Shown: positions 1 to 9,418, counted from the first letter of the stretch. The stretch: 64,000 nucleotides of DNA from Mitsuaria sp. WAJ17 (GCF_014174515.1 NZ_JACJUG010000019.1:1-64000); one strand, 5' to 3'. The notes: generated from the letters alone by a model not told the origin. A program made the numbers and translations.

Positions 1-147
1 ATCGAAATCCTTTTGCGTCTTCACTGCCTCTGTTCGCGCTTCGTTTCAAAGCACTGCATCAGCAGCGAAGCCTTAGACTGTAGCACAGCTTTTTCGGCCT
101 GCGCAAGAGATTCGAGAGAAATTCCTGCTGAGGCCCAGGGCGGGCCC
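1..147. other. Left-edge intergenic stretch downstream of ptsI
   Basis: No convincing gene lies here. Reading the minus strand, a purine-rich AAAAGGA (about positions 9 to 15) sits just before the window edge. It could be a ribosome binding site for a minus-strand gene starting at or beyond base 1. That gene, if real, is outside the window. No clear terminator follows ptsI. Confidence 0.3.
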
Positions 148-1926
148 TCAATGCATGCGCTGCGAGCTCGCCGCGAAGGCCAAACTCGCCGTCTTCTCCG
201 GGTCCTCACTAGAAAGGATGACCGGCAGCGCCCCCTTCAGCTTCTGGGAGTCAGCGCGCAGGATGCGCTGCTTGACCGAAGGAATCTGGGACGGATGCAT
301 GGAGAAGCTGCGCAAGCCCATGGCCAGGAGGAGATCGGTGAAGACCGCGTCGCCCGCCATCTCGCCGCAGACGCTGACCGACTTGCCCGCCGCACGCGCC
401 TGCGAGATCGAGCTGGCGATCAGCTGCAGCACCGCCGGATGCCAGGGGTCATACAGATGAGCAACCGCCTCGTCCGCGCGGTCGATGGCCAGGGTGTACT
501 GGATGAGGTCGTTGGTCCCGATGGAGACGAAGTCCACATGCGGCAGCAACAGCGGCAGCATCACTGCTGCGGCCGGAATCTCGATCATGACGCCCAGATC
601 CACCTGCGTGTAGGCCTGCCCGTTGTCATCCAGTTGCTGCTTGACGCGCTTGAGGGTCTCCTGGATCTGCCGGATCTCGCTCAGGTGAGCGACCATGGGG
701 ATCAGCAGGCGGATCTTGCCGAAGGCGCTGGCCCGGTAGATGGCACGCAGCTGCTGGCGGAACATGCTGGGTTCGGCCAGGCTCCAGCGGATGGCGCGCA
801 GGCCCATGGCCGGGTTGAGCACGTGCTCGTGCCGCAATTCATTGGCGGACATGCGGTCCAGGGGCTTGTCGGCCCCCACATCCACCGTACGAATGGTCAC
901 CGGCATACCCCGCATCGCCTCGACGGCCGCCTTGTAGGCCTGGAACTGCTCTTCCTCGCTGGGTAGTTCGCCGTCGCGGTTCATGAAGAGAAACTCGCTG
1001 CGGAACAAGCCCACACCCGTTGCACCAGCCTCCACGGCCGCCGCCGCATCGACCGGCAGCTCGATGTTGGCATGCAGCTCGACGCGCTCGCCGTCCAGCG
1101 TGACGGCCGGGGTGTGCCGCAGGCGGGCCAGGCGAGCTCGCTCCAGCTCGCTCTGGCGTTGCCGGAACCGGTACTCCTCCAGCACGATGGGCGAGGGGTT
1201 CACGATGACCACGCCGCTGTCGCCGTCGATGATGACCCAGTCGTCCTGGCGGATCAGCCGAGAGGCCTCGCGAGTGCCAACCACCGCCGGGATGTCCATG
1301 CTGCGCGCCACGATGGCCGTGTGCGAGGTCTTGCCGCCGATGTCGGTGATGAAGCCATGAAACACGCTGCGCTTGAACTGCATCATGTCGGCCGGGGCGA
1401 TGTCGGCCGCGACCAGCAGCAACGGATCCTCGCCAGCGAAGTCACGCTGCACCACCTGGGCCGCACCCACCTTGGTCTGGCCCTGCTCGGCAGCCATGGC
1501 CCCCAGCAGGCGCTCCACCACCTGCTCGAGATCTGCCTTGCGTTCGCGCAGGTAGTCGTCTTCCATTTCATCGAACTGCCGCGCCAGTACTTCCAGCTGG
1601 GCCGAAAGCGCCCACTCGGCGTTGTAATGGCGCTCGACGATCCACTGCCGCGTCGCCCCCAGCAGAGCTTCGTCGTGCAGCAGCATCAGGTGCACGTCCA
1701 GAAGGGCCGCAAGCTCGTGGGGCGCATCCTCGGGCATGTCTTCCTTGAGCGACTCCAGCTCGCGGGCGACCTCGTCGCGTGCGCGCAGCGCGCGCTTGAT
1801 CTCGCTAGGCACATGGGCGGGGTCGATGAAGTAGTGGGCCACGTCCACACGACTGGACGCCACCAGCACGGCGCGGCCGATGGCCACACCCCGAGACACG
1901 GGAATGCCGAAGACCTGAAAGCTCAT
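148..1926 (-). CDS. ptsI: Phosphoenolpyruvate-protein phosphotransferase (PTS enzyme I)
   Basis: Cytoplasmic enzyme I of the phosphotransferase system. It takes phosphate from phosphoenolpyruvate onto a histidine and passes it to HPr. The 592-residue product has the usual length. The GGKTSHTAI motif places the phospho-acceptor at His202, and the C-terminal half has the PEP-binding barrel motifs RSEFLFM, IGTNDL and VCGEMAG. The start chosen is the ATG at 1926 (MSFQVFGIPVSRG), which matches the family; 21 upstream in-frame codons look non-coding. HPr and EIIA are encoded just beyond on the same strand, but an opposite-strand acyltransferase separates them, so ptsI probably has its own promoter between 1927 and about 2068. 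Such incomplete PTS sets usually regulate rather than transport sugar, which is an inference here. Confidence 0.96.
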   Translation of the reverse strand: MSFQVFGIPVSRGVAIGRAVLVASSRVDVAHYFIDPAHVPSEIKRALRARDEVARELESLKEDMPEDAPHELAALLDVHLMLLHDEALLGATRQWIVERHYNAEWALSAQLEVLARQFDEMEDDYLRERKADLEQVVERLLGAMAAEQGQTKVGAAQVVQRDFAGEDPLLLVAADIAPADMMQFKRSVFHGFITDIGGKTSHTAIVARSMDIPAVVGTREASRLIRQDDWVIIDGDSGVVIVNPSPIVLEEYRFRQRQSELERARLARLRHTPAVTLDGERVELHANIELPVDAAAAVEAGATGVGLFRSEFLFMNRDGELPSEEEQFQAYKAAVEAMRGMPVTIRTVDVGADKPLDRMSANELRHEHVLNPAMGLRAIRWSLAEPSMFRQQLRAIYRASAFGKIRLLIPMVAHLSEIRQIQETLKRVKQQLDDNGQAYTQVDLGVMIEIPAAAVMLPLLLPHVDFVSIGTNDLIQYTLAIDRADEAVAHLYDPWHPAVLQLIASSISQARAAGKSVSVCGEMAGDAVFTDLLLAMGLRSFSMHPSQIPSVKQRILRADSQKLKGALPVILSSEDPEKTASLAFAASSQRMH

Positions 1927-2068
1927 GCGCCGACTGTAGCAGCCGGCTTCCTGGGCCAAACGGGCAAAGTGCCGCTTCGAGCCTGTCATGTCAACGTCAA
2001 GAAGCGGTCACGGGCACGTCATGCCCAGCGTCGAGCATGGCGACCGTCACAGCACGACGAGGCCACCC

Positions 2069-2923
2069 ATGAGGGACATCCCCCTGCCCACCCTGCCTTT
2101 CTCGGAAATCCGGCCGCCCAAGGCGGAACGGAGGTCACTTCCAGACGCTGCGCAGCCGACTGCAGGCACGGGTGAGGGCAAGCCTCGCCTGGACGTGGCC
2201 TGGGCGTGCACGCCCGACGAGGTCCGTGCCGCCCAGCGCCTGAGGTACGAGGTCTTCATCGAGGAGATGGGCGCCCGGCTCAATCCGCCTGCCGAGGCTC
2301 CCGCCGCCCACGACATCGACGCCTTCGACCCCTTTTGCGAGCACCTGCTGGTGCGTGCCATCTCCGCGGACGGCCACAGCGCCCAGGTCATCGGAACCTA
2401 CCGTGTGCTGACGCCGGAAGCGGCCCTGCGTGCCGGAGGCCTCTACAGCGAGACGGAATTCGACCTTGCGCCCCTGCAGGCTCTGCGCCCCCGCATGGTG
2501 GAGTTGGGCCGCTCTTGCGTGCATGCCGAGCACCGCTCCGGCGGCGCCATCATGGCTCTTTGGGGCGCCCTGGCAGAGTTCATGGTGCGCAACCAACTGG
2601 ACACCATGATCGGCTGCGCCAGCGTCAGCATGCGCGACGGCGGGCATTACGCCGCCAGCCTCTGGCACCAGCTCAAGGGCAGCCACATGGCGCCCGAGCA
2701 ATGGCAGGTAACGCCCAAGCTGGCATTGCCGGTGGATGAGCTGCGCCAGGACCTGGCAGTGGAGCCGCCGCCGTTGATCAAGGGCTATCTGCGCTGCGGC
2801 GCGCGCATCCTGGGGCGCCCGGCCTGGGATCCGGACTTCAACACGGCCGACCTGCCCATGCTCATGCGCATCGACGACCTGCCGGCCCGCTACCGCCGCC
2901 ACTTCCTGGGCGCGGCGTCCTGA
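2069..2923 (+). CDS. GNAT N-acyltransferase, OlsB/hemolysin-like family
   Basis: A GNAT-fold protein of the Acetyltransf_5 type. Family markers are the LRYEVFIEEMGA block after a charged N-terminus, a conserved DIDAFDPFCEHLLV segment, GTYRVL, YSETEFDL and ELGRSCVH. This family includes OlsB, which transfers a 3-hydroxyacyl chain from acyl carrier protein to ornithine to make lyso-ornithine lipid, so a membrane-lipid role is likely. No OlsA-like partner is visible in the window. The ATG at 2069 gives 284 residues; an in-frame ATG at 1988 would give 311, and the choice is uncertain because the first 70 residues are poorly conserved. It lies between ptsI (divergent) and ptsH (convergent), interrupting the usual EIIA-HPr-EI order. 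Confidence 0.8.
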   Translation: MRDIPLPTLPFSEIRPPKAERRSLPDAAQPTAGTGEGKPRLDVAWACTPDEVRAAQRLRYEVFIEEMGARLNPPAEAPAAHDIDAFDPFCEHLLVRAISADGHSAQVIGTYRVLTPEAALRAGGLYSETEFDLAPLQALRPRMVELGRSCVHAEHRSGGAIMALWGALAEFMVRNQLDTMIGCASVSMRDGGHYAASLWHQLKGSHMAPEQWQVTPKLALPVDELRQDLAVEPPPLIKGYLRCGARILGRPAWDPDFNTADLPMLMRIDDLPARYRRHFLGAAS

Positions 2924-2965
2924 GCTCGTTCGACACGGCGTCCTGCCTGGCCGGACACCGGGGCC

Positions 2966-3235
2966 TCACTCGCCTTCGCCGAACTTGTCGTTGACCAGGG
3001 CGGTGATGGCGTCCTGGGCGGCCTGCTCATCCGGTCCGTCGGTCTCCAGCTCGACCTGGGACCCAATCCCTGCGGCCAGCATCATGACGCCCATGATGCT
3101 CTTGGCATTGACGCGGCGGCTGCCGCGGCTCAGGAAGACCTCACATTGATAAGCGCCTGCCAGCTTGGTCAGTTTGGCCGATGCGCGGGCATGCAGGCCC
3201 AGCTTGTTGCTGATGGTGAGGGTCGTCTTGATCAT
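2966..3235 (-). CDS. ptsH: Phosphocarrier protein HPr
   Basis: HPr accepts phosphate from enzyme I on a histidine and passes it to EIIA proteins. The 89-residue product has the active site GLHARASAK with His15, and a Ser46 in the KSIMGVM motif, the residue phosphorylated by HPr kinase in species that have it. The start ATG overlaps the stop of the upstream EIIA gene (shared ATGA at 3232-3235), so the two are translationally coupled. Length and spacing match the Burkholderiales HPr. Very secure. Confidence 0.97.
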   Translation of the reverse strand: MIKTTLTISNKLGLHARASAKLTKLAGAYQCEVFLSRGSRRVNAKSIMGVMMLAAGIGSQVELETDGPDEQAAQDAITALVNDKFGEGE

Positions 3236-3639
3236 CGGTCCGCGGGGTTGGAGGGCAATTCGCTGAGCACCACGCCCTGCGTGGCACCCTGGCTGGCGCG
3301 CTGCACGAGCGCCGCCAGCGGCTCATGGGCATAGCAGAGGCTGCGCCACAGCATGGGGACGTTGACACCGCTGAGCACCCGCACATGCCCCTGGGCATCG
3401 GCCAGGCGCTGGGCGGCGTTGCTGGGCGTCGCGCCATAGACGTCGGTCAGCACCAGCACATCCTCGTGGCCAGCCTGCAGGATCAGGGCGCGGCCACGCT
3501 GCTCGACATCATCGGCCGACATATCCGTCGTCACGTCCAGCACGGACAGCTGGCTGGCGCAATGCGGAAAGGTGTGCTCCGCCACGGCCTTGAGGGCCGA
3601 GGCCAGCGGAGCGTGGGCAATGAGCAGCAAGCCGGTCAT
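3232..3639 (-). CDS. PTS EIIA component, mannose/fructose family
   Basis: A 135-residue EIIA domain of the mannose (EIIA-Man) superfamily. The N-terminus GLLLIAHAPLA carries the phosphorylated His9, and a second family block VLVLTDVYGATPSNAAQ is present. The ATG at 3639 is preferred because it sits directly before the conserved first beta strand; 18 upstream in-frame codons do not look conserved. It is the first gene of an EIIA-HPr pair with a 4-base overlap. No membrane EIIB/EIIC partners are in the window, so a regulatory role in carbon or nitrogen balance is more likely than sugar uptake; that is an inference. Confidence 0.92.
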   Translation of the reverse strand: MTGLLLIAHAPLASALKAVAEHTFPHCASQLSVLDVTTDMSADDVEQRGRALILQAGHEDVLVLTDVYGATPSNAAQRLADAQGHVRVLSGVNVPMLWRSLCYAHEPLAALVQRASQGATQGVVLSELPSNPADR

Positions 3640-3689
3640 GAGGCCATTATCAGCGGGCAAGGAGGCGGCGCGCGCTTGGGACAAGCCCC

Positions 3690-4202
3690 TCACTCCGGCA
3701 ATCTCACCGATGCGACGAAGTTCTGCCAGGCGGGCTCGTCATCCCTGGGGCCCAGCATGACCAGTTGGTAGACCTTCAGGCCGCGCGAGAACAGGGCCTG
3801 GCGCGCCTGCTGCCCCGGGCCGGCCAAGGCCTGCTGACCCGACTCCGGGCGCGGCGTCATGCCCGGAACCTGCACGGCCTGCCAGACGGCTTCCGGGGCC
3901 TTCAACCGCTGGCGCAGGCCCTCGCCCATGGCCAGCAAGGCCGGGCCGAGCATGTCAGGCCGAGGCATCTCGGACCAACTGAGGGAGAAGCTCAAGCCAC
4001 CTGCTCGACACACCGCCAGGCCCATGGCCGGCTCCTGGGCGCTCGCAGGGCGGTGCGCCTGATCGGGCTTGCAGGGGAACATCAGCTCGGCGCCGCTGCC
4101 CTCAGGGCGGACCTCACGCCAGTTCTGGGACGGCGCGCAGGCCGCCAGCAGAAGAAGGGCAACCAGCAGGCCGGCGTGCGGGAGCGTCTTGAGCAGCGTC
4201 AT
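3690..4202 (-). CDS. Hypothetical lipoprotein
   Basis: A 170-residue protein with a hydrophobic N-terminal signal ending in the lipobox LLAAC (Cys22), so it should be lipid-anchored in the envelope. The mature part has two further cysteines (FPCKPDQ and AVCRAGG), which may form a disulfide, and a C-terminal RGLKVYQLVMLGP block. I do not recognise a named domain. It lies 50 bases upstream of the EIIA gene on the same strand and may be co-transcribed. Function unknown. Confidence 0.75.
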   Translation of the reverse strand: MTLLKTLPHAGLLVALLLLAACAPSQNWREVRPEGSGAELMFPCKPDQAHRPASAQEPAMGLAVCRAGGLSFSLSWSEMPRPDMLGPALLAMGEGLRQRLKAPEAVWQAVQVPGMTPRPESGQQALAGPGQQARQALFSRGLKVYQLVMLGPRDDEPAWQNFVASVRLPE

Positions 4203-4254
4203 CCTCGCATTATCGAGGGGTGGCGGCGCCCCGTCCCGGGGTCACAATCCGCCC

Positions 4255-5511
4255 ATGCAAGACCCGACCCCCTCCCTGGCGGCCCTGCCGCCCGGCGCCC
4301 TCAGCGGCGTCACCGTGCTGGACCTGTCCCGCGTGCTGGCAGGCCCCTGGTGCACCCAGACCCTGGCCGACCTCGGCGCCAACGTCATCAAGGTCGAGCG
4401 CCCCGACAGCGGCGACGACACCCGCGCCTGGGGCCCGCCCTACCTCAAGACCGCGGACGGCCAGGACAGCAGCGAAGCTGCCTATTTCCTGGGCGCCAAC
4501 CGCAACAAGCGCTCCATCACCATTGACATCGCCCATCCGGAGGGCCAGGCACTGGTTCGCAAGCTCGCGATGCAGGCGGATGTACTGGTCGAGAACTTCA
4601 AGGTGGGCGACCTCGCCCGCTACGGGCTCGATGCGCAAAGCCTGCTGGCGCTCAAGCCGGGGCTTGTGGTGTGCTCCATCACCGGCTTCGGCCAGACCGG
4701 CCCCTACCGCGACCGCGCCGGCTACGACTACGCCATCCAGGGCATGGGCGGCCTGATGAGCGTGACCGGTGAGCGCGACGATCTACCCGGTGGCGGGCCG
4801 CAGAAGGTGGGCGTGGCGGTGGCCGACCTGTTCACCGGGCTTTACTCGACGGTAGCCATCCTGGCCGCGCTGCGACACCGGGACCTCACCGGCCAGGGCC
4901 AGGTCATCGACATGGCCCTTCTGGATGCCCAGGTGGCCATGCTGGCCAACCTCGGCTCCAATTACCTCTGCACTGGCAAAGCGCCGGGCCGCATGGGCAA
5001 TGCGCACGCCAACATCGTGCCCTACCAGGTCTTCGAGACCCGTGATGGCCACCTGATCCTGGCCGTGGGCAATGACAAGCAATACGCCAAGTTCTGCGAG
5101 ATCGCCGGCCGCCCGGAGTGGGCCACGGACCCGCGTTTCCTGCGCAATGCGGACCGCGTGCGCCATCGCGCCGAACTGGTCCCGCTGATCGCCGAGGTTC
5201 TGCGCCAGCAGCCGCGGCAGCACTGGCTGAGCCAGTTGGAGGCCGCCAAGGTGCCCTGTGGCGCGATCAACAACCTGGACGAGGTCTTCGCCGATCCCCA
5301 GGTCCAGGCCCGGGGCATGACTGTGCCCATGGCTCACCCGCTGAGCGACCAGCTCCAGTTGGTGGCCAATCCCATCAAGCTGTCGGCCACGCCGGTGCAG
5401 TACCGCCGCCCGCCGCCCCTGCTGGGTCAGCACACGGACGAGTTGTTGGGAGAGGCGGGCATGTCGCCTGCCGAGGTCCAGGCCCTGCGCGAACAAGGAG
5501 TGATCGGATGA
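4255..5511 (+). CDS. CaiB/BaiF family CoA-transferase
   Basis: A 418-residue class III CoA-transferase, an enzyme that moves coenzyme A between carboxylic acids through an aspartyl-CoA thioester. Family markers are LDLSRVLAGPWCTQTLADLGANVIKVE at the N-terminus (residues about 20 to 46), GANRNKRSI and VENFKVG. A Tyr-rich segment, GPYRDRAGYDYAIQGMGG, follows these. The acid substrate cannot be read from sequence. Start at 4255 is chosen because it precedes the conserved block by a normal distance; the open frame extends further upstream over the promoter region of the minus-strand lipoprotein. Its stop overlaps the next gene's start (ATGA at 5508-5511), so the hydrolase downstream is coupled to it. 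Confidence 0.92.
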   Translation: MQDPTPSLAALPPGALSGVTVLDLSRVLAGPWCTQTLADLGANVIKVERPDSGDDTRAWGPPYLKTADGQDSSEAAYFLGANRNKRSITIDIAHPEGQALVRKLAMQADVLVENFKVGDLARYGLDAQSLLALKPGLVVCSITGFGQTGPYRDRAGYDYAIQGMGGLMSVTGERDDLPGGGPQKVGVAVADLFTGLYSTVAILAALRHRDLTGQGQVIDMALLDAQVAMLANLGSNYLCTGKAPGRMGNAHANIVPYQVFETRDGHLILAVGNDKQYAKFCEIAGRPEWATDPRFLRNADRVRHRAELVPLIAEVLRQQPRQHWLSQLEAAKVPCGAINNLDEVFADPQVQARGMTVPMAHPLSDQLQLVANPIKLSATPVQYRRPPPLLGQHTDELLGEAGMSPAEVQALREQGVIG

Positions 5512-6224
5512 GTGACTTTGTCCTGGTCCACGGTGCCTGGCATGGTGCCTGGTGCTGGAAACGCATCCTGCCAGCGCTGTGGAAGGCCGGCCACCGGGCC
5601 TTTGCCGTGAGCCTCAGCGGCGTGGGCGAGCGTGCCCACCTCGGGCCGGCGGGCATCACCCTGGACACGCACATCCTGGACGTGGCCGCCGTGATCGAGG
5701 CCGAGGAACTGCAGCGCTGCATCCTCGTCGGCCACAGCTATGCCGGCATGGTGATCACCGGCGTGGCGGATCGGCTGCACGAGCGCATCGGCCAGCTTGT
5801 CTACCTGGATGCGGTCGTGCCCTGGCCGGGCGATGCCTGGTCCAGCCGCCACAGCCCCGAGACTCAGGACCAGCGCCGCGCCCTCATCGCCCAGCAGGGT
5901 GTGCTGCCGCCGGCGCCGCCCAGCCTCTTCGGCCTGCAAGCCGAGGATGCCGCCTGGGTGGAGCGCCGCCAGACCGCCCACCCCGGCGGCGTCTACGATC
6001 AGGCCCTGTCCTACGACGCCGAGCGCTGGGCCCGCCTGCCGCGGCGCTTCATCGACTGCACCGAGCCCGCGCTGGCCACCATCGCTGCCAGCCGCCAGCG
6101 GGTGCGCAACGAGGCGGGCTGGATCATCGACGAGATCGCCACGGGGCACGACGCCATGATCAGTGCCCCCGAGGCCCTGCTGGCCTGCCTGCTGTCCGCG
6201 GCGCAGGATCGCACCAATTCGTGA
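5508..6224 (+). CDS. Alpha/beta hydrolase (esterase-like)
   Basis: A 238-residue single-domain alpha/beta hydrolase. The N-terminus has the oxyanion-hole motif VLVHGAWHGAWCW, the nucleophile elbow GHSYAG carries the catalytic Ser, and TGHDAMI supplies the late His. This set resembles the MenH/salicylate-esterase-like group of small hydrolases, whose members act on esters or thioesters. Translational coupling to the CoA-transferase suggests a shared substrate, possibly release of an acyl group from CoA, but this is only inferred from position. Confidence 0.88.
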   Translation: MSDFVLVHGAWHGAWCWKRILPALWKAGHRAFAVSLSGVGERAHLGPAGITLDTHILDVAAVIEAEELQRCILVGHSYAGMVITGVADRLHERIGQLVYLDAVVPWPGDAWSSRHSPETQDQRRALIAQQGVLPPAPPSLFGLQAEDAAWVERRQTAHPGGVYDQALSYDAERWARLPRRFIDCTEPALATIAASRQRVRNEAGWIIDEIATGHDAMISAPEALLACLLSAAQDRTNS

Positions 6225-6411
6225 CGCAGCCCCCAGGCTGAGGGAAGGGCAGACCCCAGCCCTGCCAACGGCGACCGCTTTCACAATCCAGCACCTGGGC
6301 CTGCGGCTTCGCCCCCGAGTCACGGGATGGACGCTGCAGGCCAGACTGCCAACCATGGCAGGCCAGACCGGATTGACTTCCGTCATCCGCAGAAATCCAG
6401 CCCCAGCCTTC

Positions 6412-7557
6412 ATGCAGCACAGCCCGCAGTCCCTCTCCCACGCCGCGACGGCCAGCGCCGACTCCGCGGCCTGGGCGGACATCGTGCAGCAGCTGGGAGC
6501 CGAGATCGCCGGCCCGCTGAGCCAGGCCCTGGAACGCATCCACACGCTCATCGCCACCGGCCAGATCGACCGCCAGAGCCTGCGCGCCCTGCGAGAGGGT
6601 GTCAGTCAAGCCCGCGAGGCCGGCATGATGGGGCAGCAGCTGGCGCGCCTGGCCTCGGGCAAGCTTCGCCTCTCCAAGGAACGCCTGCAGCTCACCCAGA
6701 TGCTGCGCGGCGTGCTGGCCCACCGCGGCCGCGAGGCCCTGGCCCGCGGCATCCAGATCCGCCAGGTACTCAGGCCGGCCGATGTGCTGGGCGACGGCGC
6801 CCTGCTCTTCGCCCTGCTCAACGCCCTGCTGGACTGGGCGCTGGCCTGCACCCATTCCTCGGTGGACTTCCGCCTGGACCTCAGCCCCTGGCCGGCGCGC
6901 GCCCGGCTGAGCTGCCGCTTCGCCCACCGCTCCCTGGACCTGGTCGATGAGGCTCAGGACGAGGAACTGCCGGCGGCGCTGAATTCCCTGGCCTGGCGCC
7001 TGCTGGAGCAGACCGCCCTGACCATGGGCCTGCAGCCCCTGCGCGAGCATGAGGCCGGCATCACCGAGCTGACCCTGGAGTTCCCGCACACCCTGCTGGA
7101 CGAGCCCGGCGCGCCTCAGCCCGAACAGCCCGAAGGCTGGGGCATGCCTGACGCGCGGGAGTTCGCGAATTCCTCCAATTCCAAACCGCTGGCGGGCAGC
7201 CATCTGCTGATCGTCTCGCCGCGGCGCGAGCTGCGCGGGCAGATCCAGGACGCCGTGCGGCACATGGGCCTGATCATCGACGTGGTCAACACCATGGCCG
7301 AGGCCCAGCACTTCTGCATGGAGGGCCTGCCGCACGCCGTGATCTTCGAGAGCTCGCAGCGCGGCAGCGACCTCGAAACACTCAAGACCGGCATCGTCCG
7401 CGAGGTGGCCGACTTCTGCTTCATCGAGGTGCAGGAGAGCGCCCATCTCACCCAGCTCTCCAGCGCCACGGCCGATGGCATGGCCCGCATCGCCCGAAGC
7501 AGCCTGGCCGAGGCCCTGCCGGCGATGCTGCTGTTCGAGCTGTCGAAGTCCCTGTAA
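6412..7557 (+). CDS. Degenerate two-component-like protein (pseudo-kinase plus pseudo-receiver)
   Basis: A soluble 381-residue protein I cannot name. Residues about 20 to 110 form a helical pair reminiscent of a histidine-kinase dimerisation domain, but no conserved phospho-acceptor H-E/D pair is visible. Residues about 110 to 240 resemble a worn ATPase domain: an N-box-like LLNALLDWALACTHSS is present, while G1/G2 glycine boxes are missing. After a Pro/Glu linker, the C-terminus (about 262 to 381) begins like a receiver domain (GSHLLIVSPRRELRGQIQDA), but the expected phospho-Asp strand reads VIFESSQRG, with Glu. An in-frame ATG at 6355 could add 19 residues. It lies alone between the hydrolase and a thioredoxin-like gene. 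Confidence 0.7.
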   Translation: MQHSPQSLSHAATASADSAAWADIVQQLGAEIAGPLSQALERIHTLIATGQIDRQSLRALREGVSQAREAGMMGQQLARLASGKLRLSKERLQLTQMLRGVLAHRGREALARGIQIRQVLRPADVLGDGALLFALLNALLDWALACTHSSVDFRLDLSPWPARARLSCRFAHRSLDLVDEAQDEELPAALNSLAWRLLEQTALTMGLQPLREHEAGITELTLEFPHTLLDEPGAPQPEQPEGWGMPDAREFANSSNSKPLAGSHLLIVSPRRELRGQIQDAVRHMGLIIDVVNTMAEAQHFCMEGLPHAVIFESSQRGSDLETLKTGIVREVADFCFIEVQESAHLTQLSSATADGMARIARSSLAEALPAMLLFELSKSL

Positions 7558-7668
7558 ACCTGAGCCCGCCCGGCGCGCCGCCGGCGATGCATTGCTTGCC
7601 CCTGCGCAGGGCGGGGCTGCTCCCTGCTGACCTACACTTGGCGCCTGCCTTCCCAGTTGCCGCCTGCC

Positions 7669-8172
7669 ATGCGCCGCTTCCTCATTCCCGCCCTTGTTGC
7701 CGTCGCCCTCGCTGCAGGCGGTGTGCTGGCTTACCAGAGCCTGCTCTCGACCCAGAAAGCACCCGAGGTCAGCTATGTGCTGCTGAACGGCCAGAAGCTG
7801 AACTCCGCGAGCTGGCAGGGAAAGGTCATGCTGGTGAACTTCTGGGCCACCAGCTGCACGACCTGCGTGCGCGAGATGCCGCAGATCATCGCCACCCACG
7901 AAAAGTTCAAGCAGCGCGGTTTCGACACCCTGGCCGTGGCCATGAGCTATGACCCGCCGGCCTATGTCTCCATGTTTGCCGAGACCCGTCAGCTGCCTTT
8001 CAGCGTCGCCATCGACAACACCGGCGAGATCGCCCGTCGGTTCGGTGACGTACGCCTGACCCCCACCACCGTGCTGATCAACAAGCAGGGCGAGATCATC
8101 AAGCGCTTCGTCGGCGAGCCGGACTTCGCCGCGCTGCATGCCCTGATCGAGAAGCTGCTGGCGCAGGGCTGA
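7669..8172 (+). CDS. TlpA/ResA-like thiol-disulfide oxidoreductase
   Basis: A 167-residue exported or membrane-anchored thioredoxin. The N-terminus (MRRF followed by [18 protein letters not shown]) is one hydrophobic segment, and the redox motif is [13 protein letters not shown] with a CxxC pair. A cis-Pro loop LTPTTVLIN completes the thioredoxin fold. The ATG at 7669 is preferred over a TTG twelve bases upstream. Proteins of this group reduce or maintain cysteines outside the cytoplasm, for example in cytochrome c maturation, but no cytochrome genes are nearby. It ends 11 bases before cca and may be in one transcript with it. Confidence 0.88.
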   Translation: MRRFLIPALVAVALAAGGVLAYQSLLSTQKAPEVSYVLLNGQKLNSASWQGKVMLVNFWATSCTTCVREMPQIIATHEKFKQRGFDTLAVAMSYDPPAYVSMFAETRQLPFSVAIDNTGEIARRFGDVRLTPTTVLINKQGEIIKRFVGEPDFAALHALIEKLLAQG

Positions 8173-8183
8173 TCCGCGTCGCC

Positions 8184-9404
8184 ATGGAGATCTACGAAGT
8201 CGGCGGCGCCGTCCGGGACAGCCTGCTGGGCCGCCCGGTCAGCGACCATGATTGGGTCGTGGTGGGAGCCACCCCGCAGGACATGCTGGACCGCGGCTTC
8301 CAGCCCGTGGGCAAAGACTTCCCGGTCTTCCTGCACCCCCAGAGCCACGAGGAATACGCCCTGGCGCGCACCGAGCGCAAGACGGCGCCGGGCTACCACG
8401 GCTTCAGCGTCCATGCGGCGCCCGACGTCACGCTGGAGCAGGACCTCAGCCGGCGCGACCTCACCATCAATGCCATGGCCCGGGATGCGCAGGGGCTGCT
8501 GATCGATCCACATGGCGGCCAGCGTGATCTCGCGGCACGCTGCCTGCGCCACGTCTCACCCGCCTTTGCCGAGGACCCTGTGCGCATCCTGCGCCTGGCG
8601 CGCTTCGCGGCCCGCTTCCATGACTTCAGCGTTGCGCCCGAGACCCTCGCCCTGATGCGCGCCATGGTCGGGGCCGGCGAGGTGGATGCCCTGGTCGCCG
8701 AGCGCGTCTGGCAGGAGCTCGCGCGCGGGCTCATGGAGGCGCGGCCCTCGCGCATGATCGAGGTCCTGCGGGACTGCGGTGCCCTAGCCCGCCTGGCACC
8801 GGAGCTGGATCGCCTCTTTGGCGTGCCGCAGCCCGAGCAGCACCATCCGGAAATCGACACGGGTGCCCACCTGCTGCTGGTGCTGGACCAATGCGCCGCG
8901 CTGGACGCCCCGCTGAGCGTGCGCTACGCCTGCCTGTGCCACGACCTGGGCAAGGGCATGACGCCTGTCGAGGAATGGCCGCGCCACATCGGCCACGAGG
9001 GTCGCAGCGAACTCCTCAGCCGAACCTTGAGCGAGCGCTGGCGCGTCCCCAACGAAGCCCGCGAATTGGCCGAGCTGGTCGCGCGCGAACATACCCATGT
9101 CCACCAGAGCGAAGGCTTCAGCGCCGAGGCCCGTCTGCGGCTGCTGGATCGCTGCGACGCCTGGCGCCGCCCGGAGCGCATCGAGCACCTGTTGCTGGCC
9201 TGCGAATGCGATGCCCGCGGCCGCACCGGCCTGGAGGATCGCCCCTATCCGCAGCGGGAACGCTTGAGCGCCGACCTGCGGCGCCTGCTGGCCCTGGACC
9301 AGGCGGCCATCAGTGCCGACGCCCTCGCCCGTGGCCTGAAGGGGCCAAGCATCGGCCAGGCCATCCGGCACGCGCGCCTGGCGGCCCTGAAGCAGGCCGG
9401 GTGA
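8184..9404 (+). CDS. cca: Multifunctional CCA tRNA nucleotidyltransferase
   Basis: Adds or repairs the 3-prime CCA end of tRNAs, using CTP and ATP without a template. The 406-residue protein has the class II nucleotidyltransferase head [10 protein letters not shown] followed by the metal-binding pair in SDHDWVVVG (Asp21, Asp23), then [10 protein letters not shown] and a flexible-loop region. The C-terminal HD domain (CHDLGKG, HEGRSE) gives the phosphatase and phosphodiesterase activities typical of the gammaproteobacterial and betaproteobacterial form. Length and motif order are normal. Confidence 0.96.
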   Translation: MEIYEVGGAVRDSLLGRPVSDHDWVVVGATPQDMLDRGFQPVGKDFPVFLHPQSHEEYALARTERKTAPGYHGFSVHAAPDVTLEQDLSRRDLTINAMARDAQGLLIDPHGGQRDLAARCLRHVSPAFAEDPVRILRLARFAARFHDFSVAPETLALMRAMVGAGEVDALVAERVWQELARGLMEARPSRMIEVLRDCGALARLAPELDRLFGVPQPEQHHPEIDTGAHLLLVLDQCAALDAPLSVRYACLCHDLGKGMTPVEEWPRHIGHEGRSELLSRTLSERWRVPNEARELAELVAREHTHVHQSEGFSAEARLRLLDRCDAWRRPERIEHLLLACECDARGRTGLEDRPYPQRERLSADLRRLLALDQAAISADALARGLKGPSIGQAIRHARLAALKQAG

Positions 9405-9418
9405 ACCTCCGCCGACCT

